Positions 6,506 through 11,768 of a DNA stretch of 11,768 nt are shown piece after piece (the stretch's first letter is position 1; each line of letters opens with the position of its first letter). Made by a program: the position numbers and the translations under genes. The stretch comes from a bacterium (lineage in GTDB: Bacteria; Patescibacteria; Microgenomatia; Levybacterales; GWA1-39-11): positions 1 through 11,768 of the forward strand of contig JAKAHW010000018.1 of NCBI GenBank assembly GCA_021825285.1, given 5' to 3'. Under the pieces are notes generated by a model. It worked only from the letters and a program-made list of their open reading frames with translations. It made no database searches and was not told where the DNA came from.

Positions 6506-6763
6506 CTAAACGGTTTTTCGTTCGACTACGATGGTGCATTCGGTTACTAAAGCTGCGATTGCGCCTACCGCGGCAAATGCCGGTGCAAGAACGACCCCCA
6601 CTACTCCGACAGTGAGAGGGAATTCAACGAAAACTTTTCCTTCCTTGTTCTTAACAATAATTTTTCGAACATTTCCCTCCTTGACGAGTTCCTTGAATTT
6701 TCTCACCAGATCTTCGCCTTTTATTTCAAAACTTTCAGTTTTTGTGCTCTTTGTTTTTGCCAT
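6506..6763 (-). CDS. DUF4342 domain protein
   Basis: An 85-residue protein. After a Lys/Thr-rich lead, ESFEIKGEDLVRKFKELVKE and NVRKIIVKNKEGKVFVEFPL are followed by a Gly/Ala/Val-rich hydrophobic stretch and LVTECTIVVER. This is the DUF4342 pattern, a family without a known function that often combines a UBA-like helical segment with a hydrophobic tail. The ATG at 6763 is chosen because a perfect TATAAT ends exactly six bases before it. Two in-frame starts upstream (GTG 6778, ATG 6769) overlap or directly abut that box. It heads an operon with the Nudix and HAD genes, and is divergent from the coiled-coil gene across 72 bases. Confidence 0.8.
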   Translation of the reverse strand: MAKTKSTKTESFEIKGEDLVRKFKELVKEGNVRKIIVKNKEGKVFVEFPLTVGVVGVVLAPAFAAVGAIAALVTECTIVVERKTV

Positions 6764-6769
6764 ATCCAT

Positions 6770-6775
6770 ATTATA
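6770..6775 (-). promoter_or_regulatory. -10 box of the DUF4342-Nudix-HAD operon
   Basis: The minus strand reads TATAAT from 6775 to 6770, then six bases and ATG at 6763. No convincing -35 element is seen at 15-18 bases. It is accepted because the box and spacing repeat those of other genes in the window. Confidence 0.6.
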
Positions 6776-6797
6776 CACCTTGATATAAAAAGTTCTA

Positions 6798-6827
6798 TTA
6801 AAAACGTTAAAAGATTAGGAGTATTAT
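6798..6827 (+). promoter_or_regulatory. Possible promoter of the coiled-coil gene
   Basis: TTAAAA (6798-6803), an 18-base spacer and TATTAT (6822-6827), eight bases before ATG 6836. An AGGAG at 6817-6821 could instead be a ribosome binding site, but it is 14 bases from the ATG, rather far. The call is weak. Confidence 0.35.
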
Positions 6828-6835
6828 TAATTTCT

Positions 6836-7123
6836 ATGTTGTCAAAAAATGATTTAAAGCAAATTAAAGAGGTTGTTGAGGGTTCTATTCGGCCTCTCGA
6901 TTTAAGACTTGAAAGGGTTGAAACGAGAACGGAGGAAACTCAAAATAGGGTGAGCAAATTAGGAACGGAGGTCGAAGGCCTTTCGCATAAAATAGATAAA
7001 GTCGCATCTGATGTTAAAGAATTAAAGCTGGAAACAAAAGGGATACACTTAATTCTAGAAAGGCAAGAAAAAGATTTCAGTGAGAGAATTGAGCGTTTAG
7101 AGCAAAACGCCGAACCAAACTAA
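6836..7123 (+). CDS. Small coiled-coil protein, function unknown
   Basis: A 95-residue hydrophilic protein that is almost all predicted helix. From about residue 14 to 90 it shows a heptad-like pattern of Leu, Val and Ile (RLERVETRTEETQNRVSKL, then EGLSHKIDKVASDVKELKL), typical of a parallel coiled coil. It has no cysteine, no membrane segment and no catalytic motif. Such short coiled-coil proteins are common next to unrelated genes in Patescibacteria-like genomes; scaffold or tail-fibre-like roles are speculation. Its stop is immediately followed by the stop of the convergent GNAT gene, with no space for a separate terminator. Confidence 0.7.
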   Translation: MLSKNDLKQIKEVVEGSIRPLDLRLERVETRTEETQNRVSKLGTEVEGLSHKIDKVASDVKELKLETKGIHLILERQEKDFSERIERLEQNAEPN

Positions 7124-7663
7124 CTATTTGATTTTTTTGAACATATAGATGTGGTCGACGAATTTATCTTTGTGTTTTGAGCCTTCTGGTAACCTTCCGT
7201 ATTCATTAAATCCGAATTTTTTATACATTTGTTGAGCGAGAGTGTTGTCTCCAAAAACCCCAAGAGAAATAATTCGTAGTTCTGGTAAATTTTTTTCAGC
7301 CTCCTCGATAATAAGACGCATTAGTGTTTTTCCTAGTCCCTCTCCCCTAAATTCTTTAGAAATCGATATCCCGAGAACTCCTTCGTGGCTTTCGGTCTTA
7401 TCTTTCAAGTCTATTGCTGCTATTCCAATAATTTTATTGTTTGAGACAACAAATAATTCTACGCTTCGATTCTTGCTTATTTTTTTAAGTTGGCTTTCCA
7501 GGTATTTTGTTTCATTTTCAAGAGCAACTTCTTCCCCTTGAAAACGGACATAAGTCTGCTCTTTTGAAAGCGCATTTATGTAATTGCACATTTCTTGCGC
7601 ATCATCTGCTTGGGGATAACGGATAATAAAGCCCTTCCCTTCAAAAACAATCTTGCCTTCCAT
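7124..7663 (-). CDS. GNAT-family N-acetyltransferase
   Basis: A 179-residue acetyltransferase with the complete GNAT fold. FIIRYPQADDAQEMCNYIN opens the domain. Strand four leads into the acetyl-CoA pyrophosphate loop, ISKEFRGEGLGKTLM, with Arg106-Gly-Glu-Gly109-Leu-Gly111 matching [RQ]xxGx[GA]. GVFGDNTLAQQMYKKFGF (135-152) is the usual motif B, with the Asn and Tyr seen in family members. The layout resembles RimI/RimJ-like and antibiotic-type acetyltransferases. The acceptor, whether a protein N-terminus, polyamine or small amine, cannot be told. The gene has its own extended -10 promoter and ends directly against the convergent coiled-coil gene. Confidence 0.9.
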   Translation of the reverse strand: MEGKIVFEGKGFIIRYPQADDAQEMCNYINALSKEQTYVRFQGEEVALENETKYLESQLKKISKNRSVELFVVSNNKIIGIAAIDLKDKTESHEGVLGISISKEFRGEGLGKTLMRLIIEEAEKNLPELRIISLGVFGDNTLAQQMYKKFGFNEYGRLPEGSKHKDKFVDHIYMFKKIK

Positions 7664-7670
7664 ATTGAAA

Positions 7671-7679
7671 ATTATACCA
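7671..7679 (-). promoter_or_regulatory. Extended -10 promoter of the GNAT gene
   Basis: The minus strand reads TGGTATAAT, then seven bases and the ATG at 7663. The transcript should begin at or one base before the start codon; no Shine-Dalgarno is present. Confidence 0.65.
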
Positions 7680-7693
7680 AACTTGATATGGCT

Positions 7694-7912
7694 TTAAAAT
7701 TTTAGGAGTTCGAGGACTTTGTAAATAAGAAGTGCCGGCCAGACTATTGCTTTTAAAATTGCTAAAATTCCGGTCCATAACGTAGTTGCGTGTTGGAGGA
7801 AATAAATAAGTGCTCCGACAAACCCAAGCCCATAAAAAGCCCCCGGGGTTCCTCCGCTATTTCTCATTTTCCATTTCTTTGGGGAACACTCTTCATGTTC
7901 GCCTTTAGCCAT
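7694..7912 (-). CDS. Small conserved two-helix membrane protein
   Basis: A 72-residue protein. A polar, charged N-terminus (MAKGEHEECSPKKWK) and a Gly-rich turn (SGGTPGAFYGLG) lead into two hydrophobic helices (about 25-40 and 45-68), with IYFLQHATTLWTGI between and within them. The pattern matches a small membrane family that I recall from Patescibacteria-like and some other bacterial genomes, without known function. The ATG at 7912 is preferred over an in-frame start at 7951 because it lies exactly six bases after a TATAAA box; the upstream start would make the promoter coding. The neighbours are unrelated, so they do not suggest a role. Confidence 0.7.
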   Translation of the reverse strand: MAKGEHEECSPKKWKMRNSGGTPGAFYGLGFVGALIYFLQHATTLWTGILAILKAIVWPALLIYKVLELLKF

Positions 7913-7918
7913 ATTTAA

Positions 7919-7924
7919 TTTATA
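7919..7924 (-). promoter_or_regulatory. -10 box of the two-helix membrane protein gene
   Basis: The minus strand reads TATAAA, then six bases and the ATG at 7912. A TTTCCA 16 bases further upstream (7946-7941) could be the -35. An overlapping alternative is TATTAT (7927-7922) with TTGAAT 18 bases upstream. Both predict a leader of three bases or fewer. Confidence 0.5.
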
Positions 7925-8026
7925 ATACACCCTATTATTTTGGAAATTCAAGGTATAAAAATATTAGTGAATAAACTGTTTGTCAATTTCTTCAATAAGC
8001 TCATTATGTGTTCTCGCCTTCATAGA

Positions 8027-8425
8027 TTATGATTCATATAGCTCAATTAAAATACCATTGCAGTCTTTAAAGAAAATATATTTTCCACCAAAGCCTGCTT
8101 TATCAACCTCTGTTGCAAACTCAACGCCTTTGGATTTTAGTTCCCTAATTGTTCCTTCAAGATCTTCAACCTCAATACAAAGATGTTTTGTTCCCATGAC
8201 ATGAAGATCATCCATTAAATCATTCCTGTAATCCGGTAAGGGCTTGGTTTCTTGACCATAACAGAAAAGCTCTAATCTTACATCTTCCAGCTTTAGTTGG
8301 GTTATCTCCATGCCGTGTTTGTTGTATCTATGCATAATTTCAAAGCCTAACTTATCTTTGTACCAGTTAATAGATTGTTCTGTATTGCTTACTGTTAGGG
8401 CTACATGATGAGGTTTAAATTTCAT
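8027..8425 (-). CDS. VOC-family (glyoxalase/dioxygenase-like) protein
   Basis: A 132-residue protein with two beta-alpha-beta-beta-beta units of the vicinal oxygen chelate fold. The four positions that normally hold the metal are present: His7 (KPHHVALTV), Glu52 (VRLELF), His81 (TKHLCIEV) and Glu128 (ILIELYE). It is therefore probably an active metal enzyme of the glyoxalase I, dioxygenase or epimerase type rather than a degenerate binding protein; the substrate is unknown. Its ATG overlaps the stop of the flavoprotein gene by four bases (ATGA), so it is translated by coupling from that gene's message. The pair may act on reactive metabolites, though this is inference. Confidence 0.88.
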   Translation of the reverse strand: MKFKPHHVALTVSNTEQSINWYKDKLGFEIMHRYNKHGMEITQLKLEDVRLELFCYGQETKPLPDYRNDLMDDLHVMGTKHLCIEVEDLEGTIRELKSKGVEFATEVDKAGFGGKYIFFKDCNGILIELYES

Positions 8426-8874
8426 ACATTATATTCCTGTCTAGAATTCTCGGGAAAATTTAGTACGTCAAAAAGCACGAATTTGGTAGGTTTAATTTTG
8501 TAAAAGCTATGGGGTTTCTCTTTATTTTTCATGAACAATTCTATTTGCTTTTTTGAAAATATCCTTCCGGTAAAAAGCAAAATTGCTTTTAAGATTTCTT
8601 TTTTGTCTTTAACTATTTCTGCATGTCCTTGGAGTTGTAAACCTCGAGGAGTATCTTTTGGAGTATGCGGAAGCGCGATAGCCGCGGCTACTTTGTTGTT
8701 TTTTAATACTTCGCTTGAGTGGCGTCTGGTAGTCGAGGAAAACCAATAAATGTTTAAGTCTTTATCTGCAGCAAACCAAACGTTGCAAACCCAAGGTTGG
8801 CCATCTATGGAGGTTGCCAGCTGCATGAGCTTTGCTTCTTTCAAGTAATCTTCAATCAGTTTTCTCAAATCCAT
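8422..8874 (-). CDS. Pyridoxamine 5'-phosphate oxidase-like FMN-binding protein
   Basis: A 150-residue split-barrel protein. KLMQLATSIDGQPWVCNVWF, then IYWFSSTTRRHSSEVLKNN and KVAAAIALP, correspond to the first strands and the flavin-phosphate-binding Arg/His/Ser segment of the PNPOx-like family. LQLQGHAEIV follows, and a Lys-rich C-terminal part (KPHSFYKIKPTKFVLFDV) closes the barrel. It is shorter than true PdxH and lacks its C-terminal signature, so it is more likely a general FMN- or F420-type reductase or a heme/flavin-binding relative than the vitamin B6 enzyme. It is leaderless, with its -10 box lying on the stop codon of the upstream cupin gene, and overlaps the VOC gene downstream by four bases. 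Confidence 0.85.
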   Translation of the reverse strand: MDLRKLIEDYLKEAKLMQLATSIDGQPWVCNVWFAADKDLNIYWFSSTTRRHSSEVLKNNKVAAAIALPHTPKDTPRGLQLQGHAEIVKDKKEILKAILLFTGRIFSKKQIELFMKNKEKPHSFYKIKPTKFVLFDVLNFPENSRQEYNV

Positions 8875-8880
8875 AAGTCG

Positions 8881-8889
8881 ATTATAGCA
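8881..8889 (-). promoter_or_regulatory. Extended -10 promoter of the flavoprotein gene, on the cupin stop codon
   Basis: The minus strand reads TGCTATAAT, then six bases and ATG at 8874. The cupin's last codons, TTG CTA TAA, overlap this box, so its TAA stop is part of TATAAT. Confidence 0.65.
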
Positions 8890-9244
8890 AATAATGGTCA
8901 GATGGGGTCCAGCCGGGAGTGGATTTTACTTCCACCCAAGTTTCGTTACCTTTTGCAGAATGCTTTTCAAGCGGTTTTATAACAAGAGTTTCCCCAACAC
9001 TTAAAGGAAAGTCTTTTCCGTCTTTGGTTACTGTTAAATGTCCTTTTAAAACCGTGTATGTTTCAGTACTCACTTTGTGATAATGCAGCTGAGATTTGTC
9101 TATGACAGCTATTGCCAAACTATAATCTTTGTGTTCCGAAGACGGTTCTACCTCGCAGATTATTTCAGAATTGGATTTATTTATTACGATATTTTTACCG
9201 GGATATTGTAAATTAAGCCTGAACTTGACGAGAGATGATTTCAT
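8882..9244 (-). CDS. Cupin-domain protein
   Basis: A 120-residue single-domain cupin. Motif 1 gives His54, His56 and Glu61 (LHYHKVSTETYTVLKGHL), and motif 2 gives Gly84, Pro91 and His95 (GETLVIKPLEKHSAKG). The usual 3-His/1-Glu metal site is complete, so a metal such as Fe, Mn or Zn is probably bound. Small cupins of this type are isomerases, dioxygenases or sugar-binding proteins; function cannot be assigned. The ATG at 9244 is chosen over an in-frame start at 9268 because a TATAAT ends exactly six bases before it, inside the longer frame. It lies 32 bases downstream of the surface protein stop, with its own promoter-like box. Confidence 0.85.
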   Translation of the reverse strand: MKSSLVKFRLNLQYPGKNIVINKSNSEIICEVEPSSEHKDYSLAIAVIDKSQLHYHKVSTETYTVLKGHLTVTKDGKDFPLSVGETLVIKPLEKHSAKGNETWVEVKSTPGWTPSDHYLL

Positions 9245-9250
9245 GGTGTA

Positions 9251-9256
9251 ATTATA
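9251..9256 (-). promoter_or_regulatory. -10 box of the cupin gene
   Basis: The minus strand reads TATAAT, then six bases and the ATG at 9244. No good -35 was found at 16-18 bases, and no TGn extension. Confidence 0.55.
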
Positions 9257-9276
9257 GCTTATTAACAAGTGAATGG

Positions 9277-9933
9277 TTATTTTGTCACCACATGGATTCT
9301 TGACTGGATGAGGTTTGCGGTTACATTCATTTCCGTTTTCATTTGTACCTGATAAAGTTTCGGGCCTGTATCATAAGAAAGCAAAGGCGAAATAAAAAGG
9401 TTTGTGTCGGCAACTGCGGTTCTTGTTATCTCAGAATTCCAAACCGGGTGTTTGTCGGTTACGTTATAAAGCCTGATAGATACATTGCCATTTGCGCTTG
9501 GAACATTAACGGATGGTTCAAAATAAACACTTTTAATATTTGAATATTGGGTAATATCTGCTGTAATAATTGCGCCCGCCACATCACTCCAGTCTCCCGA
9601 TTGATTGGTTCCGTAACCGATATTAATGTAGTAATCTTTTTGCGTCTGGGTTTGACCGCCTGTTGTCTTAGTAGTGACGGGCGTTGGAGAAGTAATTTCG
9701 GAAGTTGGCGAAACGGCAGAAGCGGGAATTGTTTGAACAATTTTATTATAAACAGTAGCTGTTGGTTTATAAGTAAAAAATTTATAGGAAAGTAAAGAAA
9801 CGACTCCAATTATAGCCAGAATTAAGATTGCGAAAACGAGAATTGTCCTTTTTGCCAGTTTTTCATCTTTCTTAAGTTCCGCTTCCTCATGGTAGAGCTC
9901 GTCCAAAATTTCAGTGTTATCAATATCGCTCAC
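9277..9933 (-). CDS. Membrane-anchored extracellular protein, unknown
   Basis: A 218-residue protein starting with GTG. A charged cytoplasmic head (1-29, rich in Glu, Asp and Lys) is followed by one membrane helix (about 30-52, RTILVFAILILAIIGVVSLL) and a Thr/Pro/Ser/Gln linker (70-98) of the kind that spans a cell wall or surface layer. A beta-rich outer domain (99-218) follows, including YYINIGYGTNQSGDWSDVAG, SIRLYNVTDKHPVWNSE and LYQVQMKTEMNVTANL, which recalls a jelly-roll or stalk domain. There are no cysteines and no catalytic motif. The positive-inside rule fits an N-in, C-out orientation. It is divergent from the His-rich membrane protein and Nramp gene across an 81-base shared promoter region. 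The family is not recognised. Confidence 0.75.
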   Translation of the reverse strand: MSDIDNTEILDELYHEEAELKKDEKLAKRTILVFAILILAIIGVVSLLSYKFFTYKPTATVYNKIVQTIPASAVSPTSEITSPTPVTTKTTGGQTQTQKDYYINIGYGTNQSGDWSDVAGAIITADITQYSNIKSVYFEPSVNVPSANGNVSIRLYNVTDKHPVWNSEITRTAVADTNLFISPLLSYDTGPKLYQVQMKTEMNVTANLIQSRIHVVTK

Positions 9934-9940
9934 ACTATTA

Positions 9941-9969
9941 TTTATATTTTAGAACACGGGAAAAGTAAA
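9941..9969 (-). promoter_or_regulatory. Promoter of the surface protein gene (leaderless)
   Basis: The minus strand has TTTACT (9969-9964), a 17-base spacer and TATAAA (9946-9941), seven bases before the GTG at 9933. It faces away from the promoter at 9980-10008 in the 81-base divergent gap. Confidence 0.6.
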
Positions 9970-9979
9970 GAATTACATG

Positions 9980-10008
9980 TTGCTTTAGTCAGGAACTATT
10001 GTTACCAT
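9980..10008 (+). promoter_or_regulatory. Leaderless promoter of the His-rich protein and Nramp operon
   Basis: TTGCTT (9980-9985), a 17-base spacer and TACCAT (10003-10008), six bases before ATG 10015. The -10 match is modest, but the geometry repeats that of the other genes. It excludes a longer in-frame start at 9889, which would overlap the divergent gene and include this promoter. Confidence 0.55.
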
Positions 10009-10014
10009 TTTGAT

Positions 10015-10170
10015 ATGGCATCAGGTAAAAAACTGCATCCGGTACATAGACATTATCTTCGTCACAGAAAGATTATCAGCCGTTATGTAGGCGGGGAAAA
10101 CTTTTTTGAGTTAAAAATAGCATTAATTATTATTGCTTTATTTTTGCTTTATCGCTGGCTCTTTGCGTAA
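10015..10170 (+). CDS. Small His-rich single-helix membrane protein
   Basis: A 51-residue protein. A short, very basic head carries four histidines (His8, 11, 13 and 17 in LHPVHRHYLRHRK) together with several Arg and Lys residues. A hinge (YVGGENFFE) and one membrane helix (about 33-50, LKIALIIIALFLLYRWLF) follow. Basic residues before the helix predict a cytoplasmic N-terminus. The stop lies four bases before the Nramp ATG and there is no separate ribosome binding site, so the two are co-transcribed and probably translationally coupled. The His cluster next to a metal transporter suggests metal binding or a transporter accessory role, but this is inference. It could also bind nucleic acid or lipid head groups through its charge. 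Confidence 0.6.
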   Translation: MASGKKLHPVHRHYLRHRKIISRYVGGENFFELKIALIIIALFLLYRWLFA

Positions 10171-10174
10171 TAAC

Positions 10175-11494
10175 ATGGAAGAGGTAGAGGAAAAAGTAGC
10201 AGAAGAAGTTGTTGAAGTAAAACATAAATTCAATAGACTGCTTCGCATAATAGGCCCTGGAATGATTACCGGTGCCGCAGACGACGACCCTTCAGGAATC
10301 GCAACTTATTCTCAAACAGGTGCACAATTCGGTTACGGACAGCTTTGGACTGCCCTATTTATGCTTCCTTTGCAGACTGCGGTTCAGGAGGCGTGTGCGC
10401 GAATTGGAGCTGTTACCGGAAAAGGACTCGCAGCAGTTGTGAAGCAGCACTACAGCAAAAAAGTATTATACGCAGTCGTTCTTCTAGTAGTTATTGCCAA
10501 TACCATCAATATTGGAGCGGACTTGGGTGCCATGGCTGCAGCAACACAACTTGTGATTCCCCTACCCTTTGCGGGGCTTGCAATCCTCTTTACCGCACTG
10601 GTTCTTTTACTTGAAATTTTTTTGTCCTACAAAACGTACGCAAAAATATTAAAATGGCTTTCACTCTCGCTGCTTGCATATCCCCTTACGGTTCTTATTG
10701 TTCCGCAACCATGGGGAACAATTCTTAAAGCAACTTTCTTGCCGCACATGGAATTTAATTTCGCATTCCTATTTATTATCGTCGGTGTACTTGGGACTAC
10801 GATTTCTCCGTATATGTTTTTTTGGCAAACGAGTGAAGAGGTGGAAGAAGAAAAAGAGGTCGGAATAATTCAGGGAACAAAAAAACCTCATGTGACAAAA
10901 TCATTTATTCGTAATATGCGTTGGGATACGGCTCTTGGCATGATTGCCTCCGAGGCCGCAACGTGGTCAATAATTGTAGTTGGCGCAACAGTTCTCAATG
11001 CAAACGGTGTTACAAACATTAATACTGCAGCCCAGGCCGCCAAGGTGTTAGAACCTTTGGTCCATACTTTTCCAAATGCGGGCTTTATCGCTAAGTGCAT
11101 TTTTGCCAGCGGAATTATCGGGTTGGGCCTTCTGGGTGTACCTGTTTTGGCCGGGTCTGCGTCATACGCGCTTTCGGAAGCATTTAGCTGGAAAGAAGGT
11201 CTTGGGCTTAGGCTAAAACAAGCGCATGGATTTTATGGAGTTATTACCATTGCAACACTGATTGGGCTTCTTATCAATTTCGTAGGTATAGATCCTATAA
11301 AAGCGCTAGTTGTTACGGCTGTTATTAATGGAGTTGTGGCTGTTCCACTTATATTTGTCATTGCAAAAGTTGCTGCTAATGGAAATATTATGGGTGAACA
11401 TAGAAGCGGAAAATTATCAAAGATTTTTGTATGGTTAACCTTTTTGGGAATGGGAGCAGCAGCAATCGCGATGTTTGCTACGATTATCCGTTAA
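10175..11494 (+). CDS. Nramp-family divalent metal transporter with non-canonical metal site
   Basis: A 439-residue membrane protein of the Nramp/SLC11 fold with about eleven helices. A charged N-terminus (EEVEEKVAEE) leads into helix 1 (RIIGPGMITGAADDDPSGIATYSQTG). The classical helix 1 metal motif DPGN appears here as DPSG (38-41), and the helix 6 MPH appears as SPY (211-213, in TTISPYMFFWQTSEEVEEEK). Helix 3 (NTINIGADLGAMAAATQLV) follows the family pattern. Loss of the helix 6 Met, a soft ligand that favours Mn, Fe and Cd, suggests different selectivity, perhaps Mg or another hard cation. The Glu-rich loop after helix 6 (222-229) is also notable. The start is ATG 10175, four bases after the small His-rich gene; an upstream in-frame start at 10133 would overlap that gene. 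Confidence 0.9.
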   Translation: MEEVEEKVAEEVVEVKHKFNRLLRIIGPGMITGAADDDPSGIATYSQTGAQFGYGQLWTALFMLPLQTAVQEACARIGAVTGKGLAAVVKQHYSKKVLYAVVLLVVIANTINIGADLGAMAAATQLVIPLPFAGLAILFTALVLLLEIFLSYKTYAKILKWLSLSLLAYPLTVLIVPQPWGTILKATFLPHMEFNFAFLFIIVGVLGTTISPYMFFWQTSEEVEEEKEVGIIQGTKKPHVTKSFIRNMRWDTALGMIASEAATWSIIVVGATVLNANGVTNINTAAQAAKVLEPLVHTFPNAGFIAKCIFASGIIGLGLLGVPVLAGSASYALSEAFSWKEGLGLRLKQAHGFYGVITIATLIGLLINFVGIDPIKALVVTAVINGVVAVPLIFVIAKVAANGNIMGEHRSGKLSKIFVWLTFLGMGAAAIAMFATIIR

Positions 11495-11518
11495 TTAATT
11501 AGAGCTTGATTAAAATTA

Positions 11519-11767
11519 CTAAAGTTTTACCCCTAGCACTTTACTCTTTGGAATACTGGAAAAACAGGCCATAGCATCAAATTCAGGATCTGATAGCCGT
11601 AACATTTCAAAGTTATCTCTCTTCACCAGCTCGAAATTTGGTTGGTCTACGTATTTTTGTTTAAACATCTCGTAATCAGTATTGAAGTCCGCATCTCCCC
11701 GCTCTTTTCTTAGTTGATCGGGTTTTCTTATCTTAACAAGCCTTAGTGGACCGCAAGCAGAGATCGG
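11519..11767 (-). CDS. 3' part of an unrecognised gene
   Basis: An open minus-strand frame enters from the right edge and ends with TAG at 11519-11521, giving 82 residues without a start. The composition is protein-like: LRLVKIRKPDQLRKERGD, then DYEMFKQKYVDQPNFELV, then LRLSDPEFDAMACFSSIP and a KSKVLGVKL end. No catalytic motif, membrane segment or known family is recognised. It converges on the Nramp gene across a 24-base AT-rich gap. The first two or three residues may be wrong because the last eight bases of the window resemble sequencing adapter. Confidence 0.6.
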   Translation of the reverse strand, partial: PISACGPLRLVKIRKPDQLRKERGDADFNTDYEMFKQKYVDQPNFELVKRDNFEMLRLSDPEFDAMACFSSIPKSKVLGVKL

Positions 11768-11768
11768 A

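Noticed and set aside
9889..10014. 93-residue version of the His-rich protein starting at 9889
   Set aside because: The added part overlaps the divergent gene's start and both promoters; ATG 10015 fits the local promoter.
10133..10174. Longer Nramp N-terminus from 10133
   Set aside because: It would overlap the coding region of the small membrane protein; ATG 10175 lies four bases after that stop and gives a normal N-terminus.
11754..11761. CAAGCAGA, resembling the start of the Illumina P7 primer
   Set aside because: It is next to the adapter-like end but lies inside the open reading frame and does not continue as P7, so it is taken as coincidence.
1..11768. CRISPR arrays, tRNA or rRNA genes, insertion sequences, defence systems
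   Set aside because: No direct repeats with spacers, no cloverleaf or rRNA signatures, and no transposase or nuclease gene were seen on either strand.

Overview
The window looks like a piece of a small, AT-rich bacterial genome. Short genes are packed tightly on both strands, the standard genetic code applies (TGA is used as a stop), and several small conserved membrane or hypothetical families are present (a DUF5676-like membrane protein, DUF4342, a 72-residue two-helix protein). Together with a CcdA-like protein carrying paired cysteines and a non-canonical Nramp transporter, this most resembles a Candidate Phyla Radiation (Patescibacteria) genome, perhaps Microgenomates. That assignment is inference from gene content; no rRNA or ribosomal protein gene is present. 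Both ends cut through genes, and the last eight bases match the start of an Illumina adapter, so the right end may be a contig end.

Layout. (1) 2-1763, plus strand: a thiol-redox or metal cluster with a CcmH-like Cys/His motif protein (5' truncated), a CcdA/DsbD-type membrane protein and a small DUF5676-like membrane protein. (2) 1766-2047, minus strand: the frameshifted C-terminal remnant of a short-chain dehydrogenase. (3) 2050-3279: a soluble PAS histidine kinase without a partner regulator, its promoter lying inside the dead dehydrogenase. A 37-codon minus-strand ORF with its own promoter-like sequence follows. (4) 3506-5005: a B12-type radical SAM protein. (5) 5033-6763: a nucleotide-handling group, with a nucleoside 2-deoxyribosyltransferase-like protein facing a minus-strand operon of DUF4342, Nudix and HAD genes. 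(6) 6836-7912: a coiled-coil protein, a GNAT acetyltransferase and a small membrane protein. (7) 8027-9933, minus strand: a VOC protein, a pyridoxamine-phosphate-oxidase-like flavoprotein, a cupin and a membrane-anchored surface protein. (8) 10015-11494, plus strand: a His-rich single-helix protein and an Nramp-family metal transporter. (9) 11519-11767, minus strand: the 3' part of an unrecognised gene.

The strongest window-wide signal is promoter structure. For at least ten genes a TATAAT-like box ends only 6-9 bases, mostly exactly 6, before the start codon, so transcription should begin at or within a few bases of the first codon (leaderless mRNA). Several have a TTGnnn or similar -35 element 16-17 bases upstream, others a TGn extended -10. 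A perfect Shine-Dalgarno is seen only in front of an operon-internal gene at 1503. This pattern corrects several start codons and supports an unlisted small ORF at 3274-3387.
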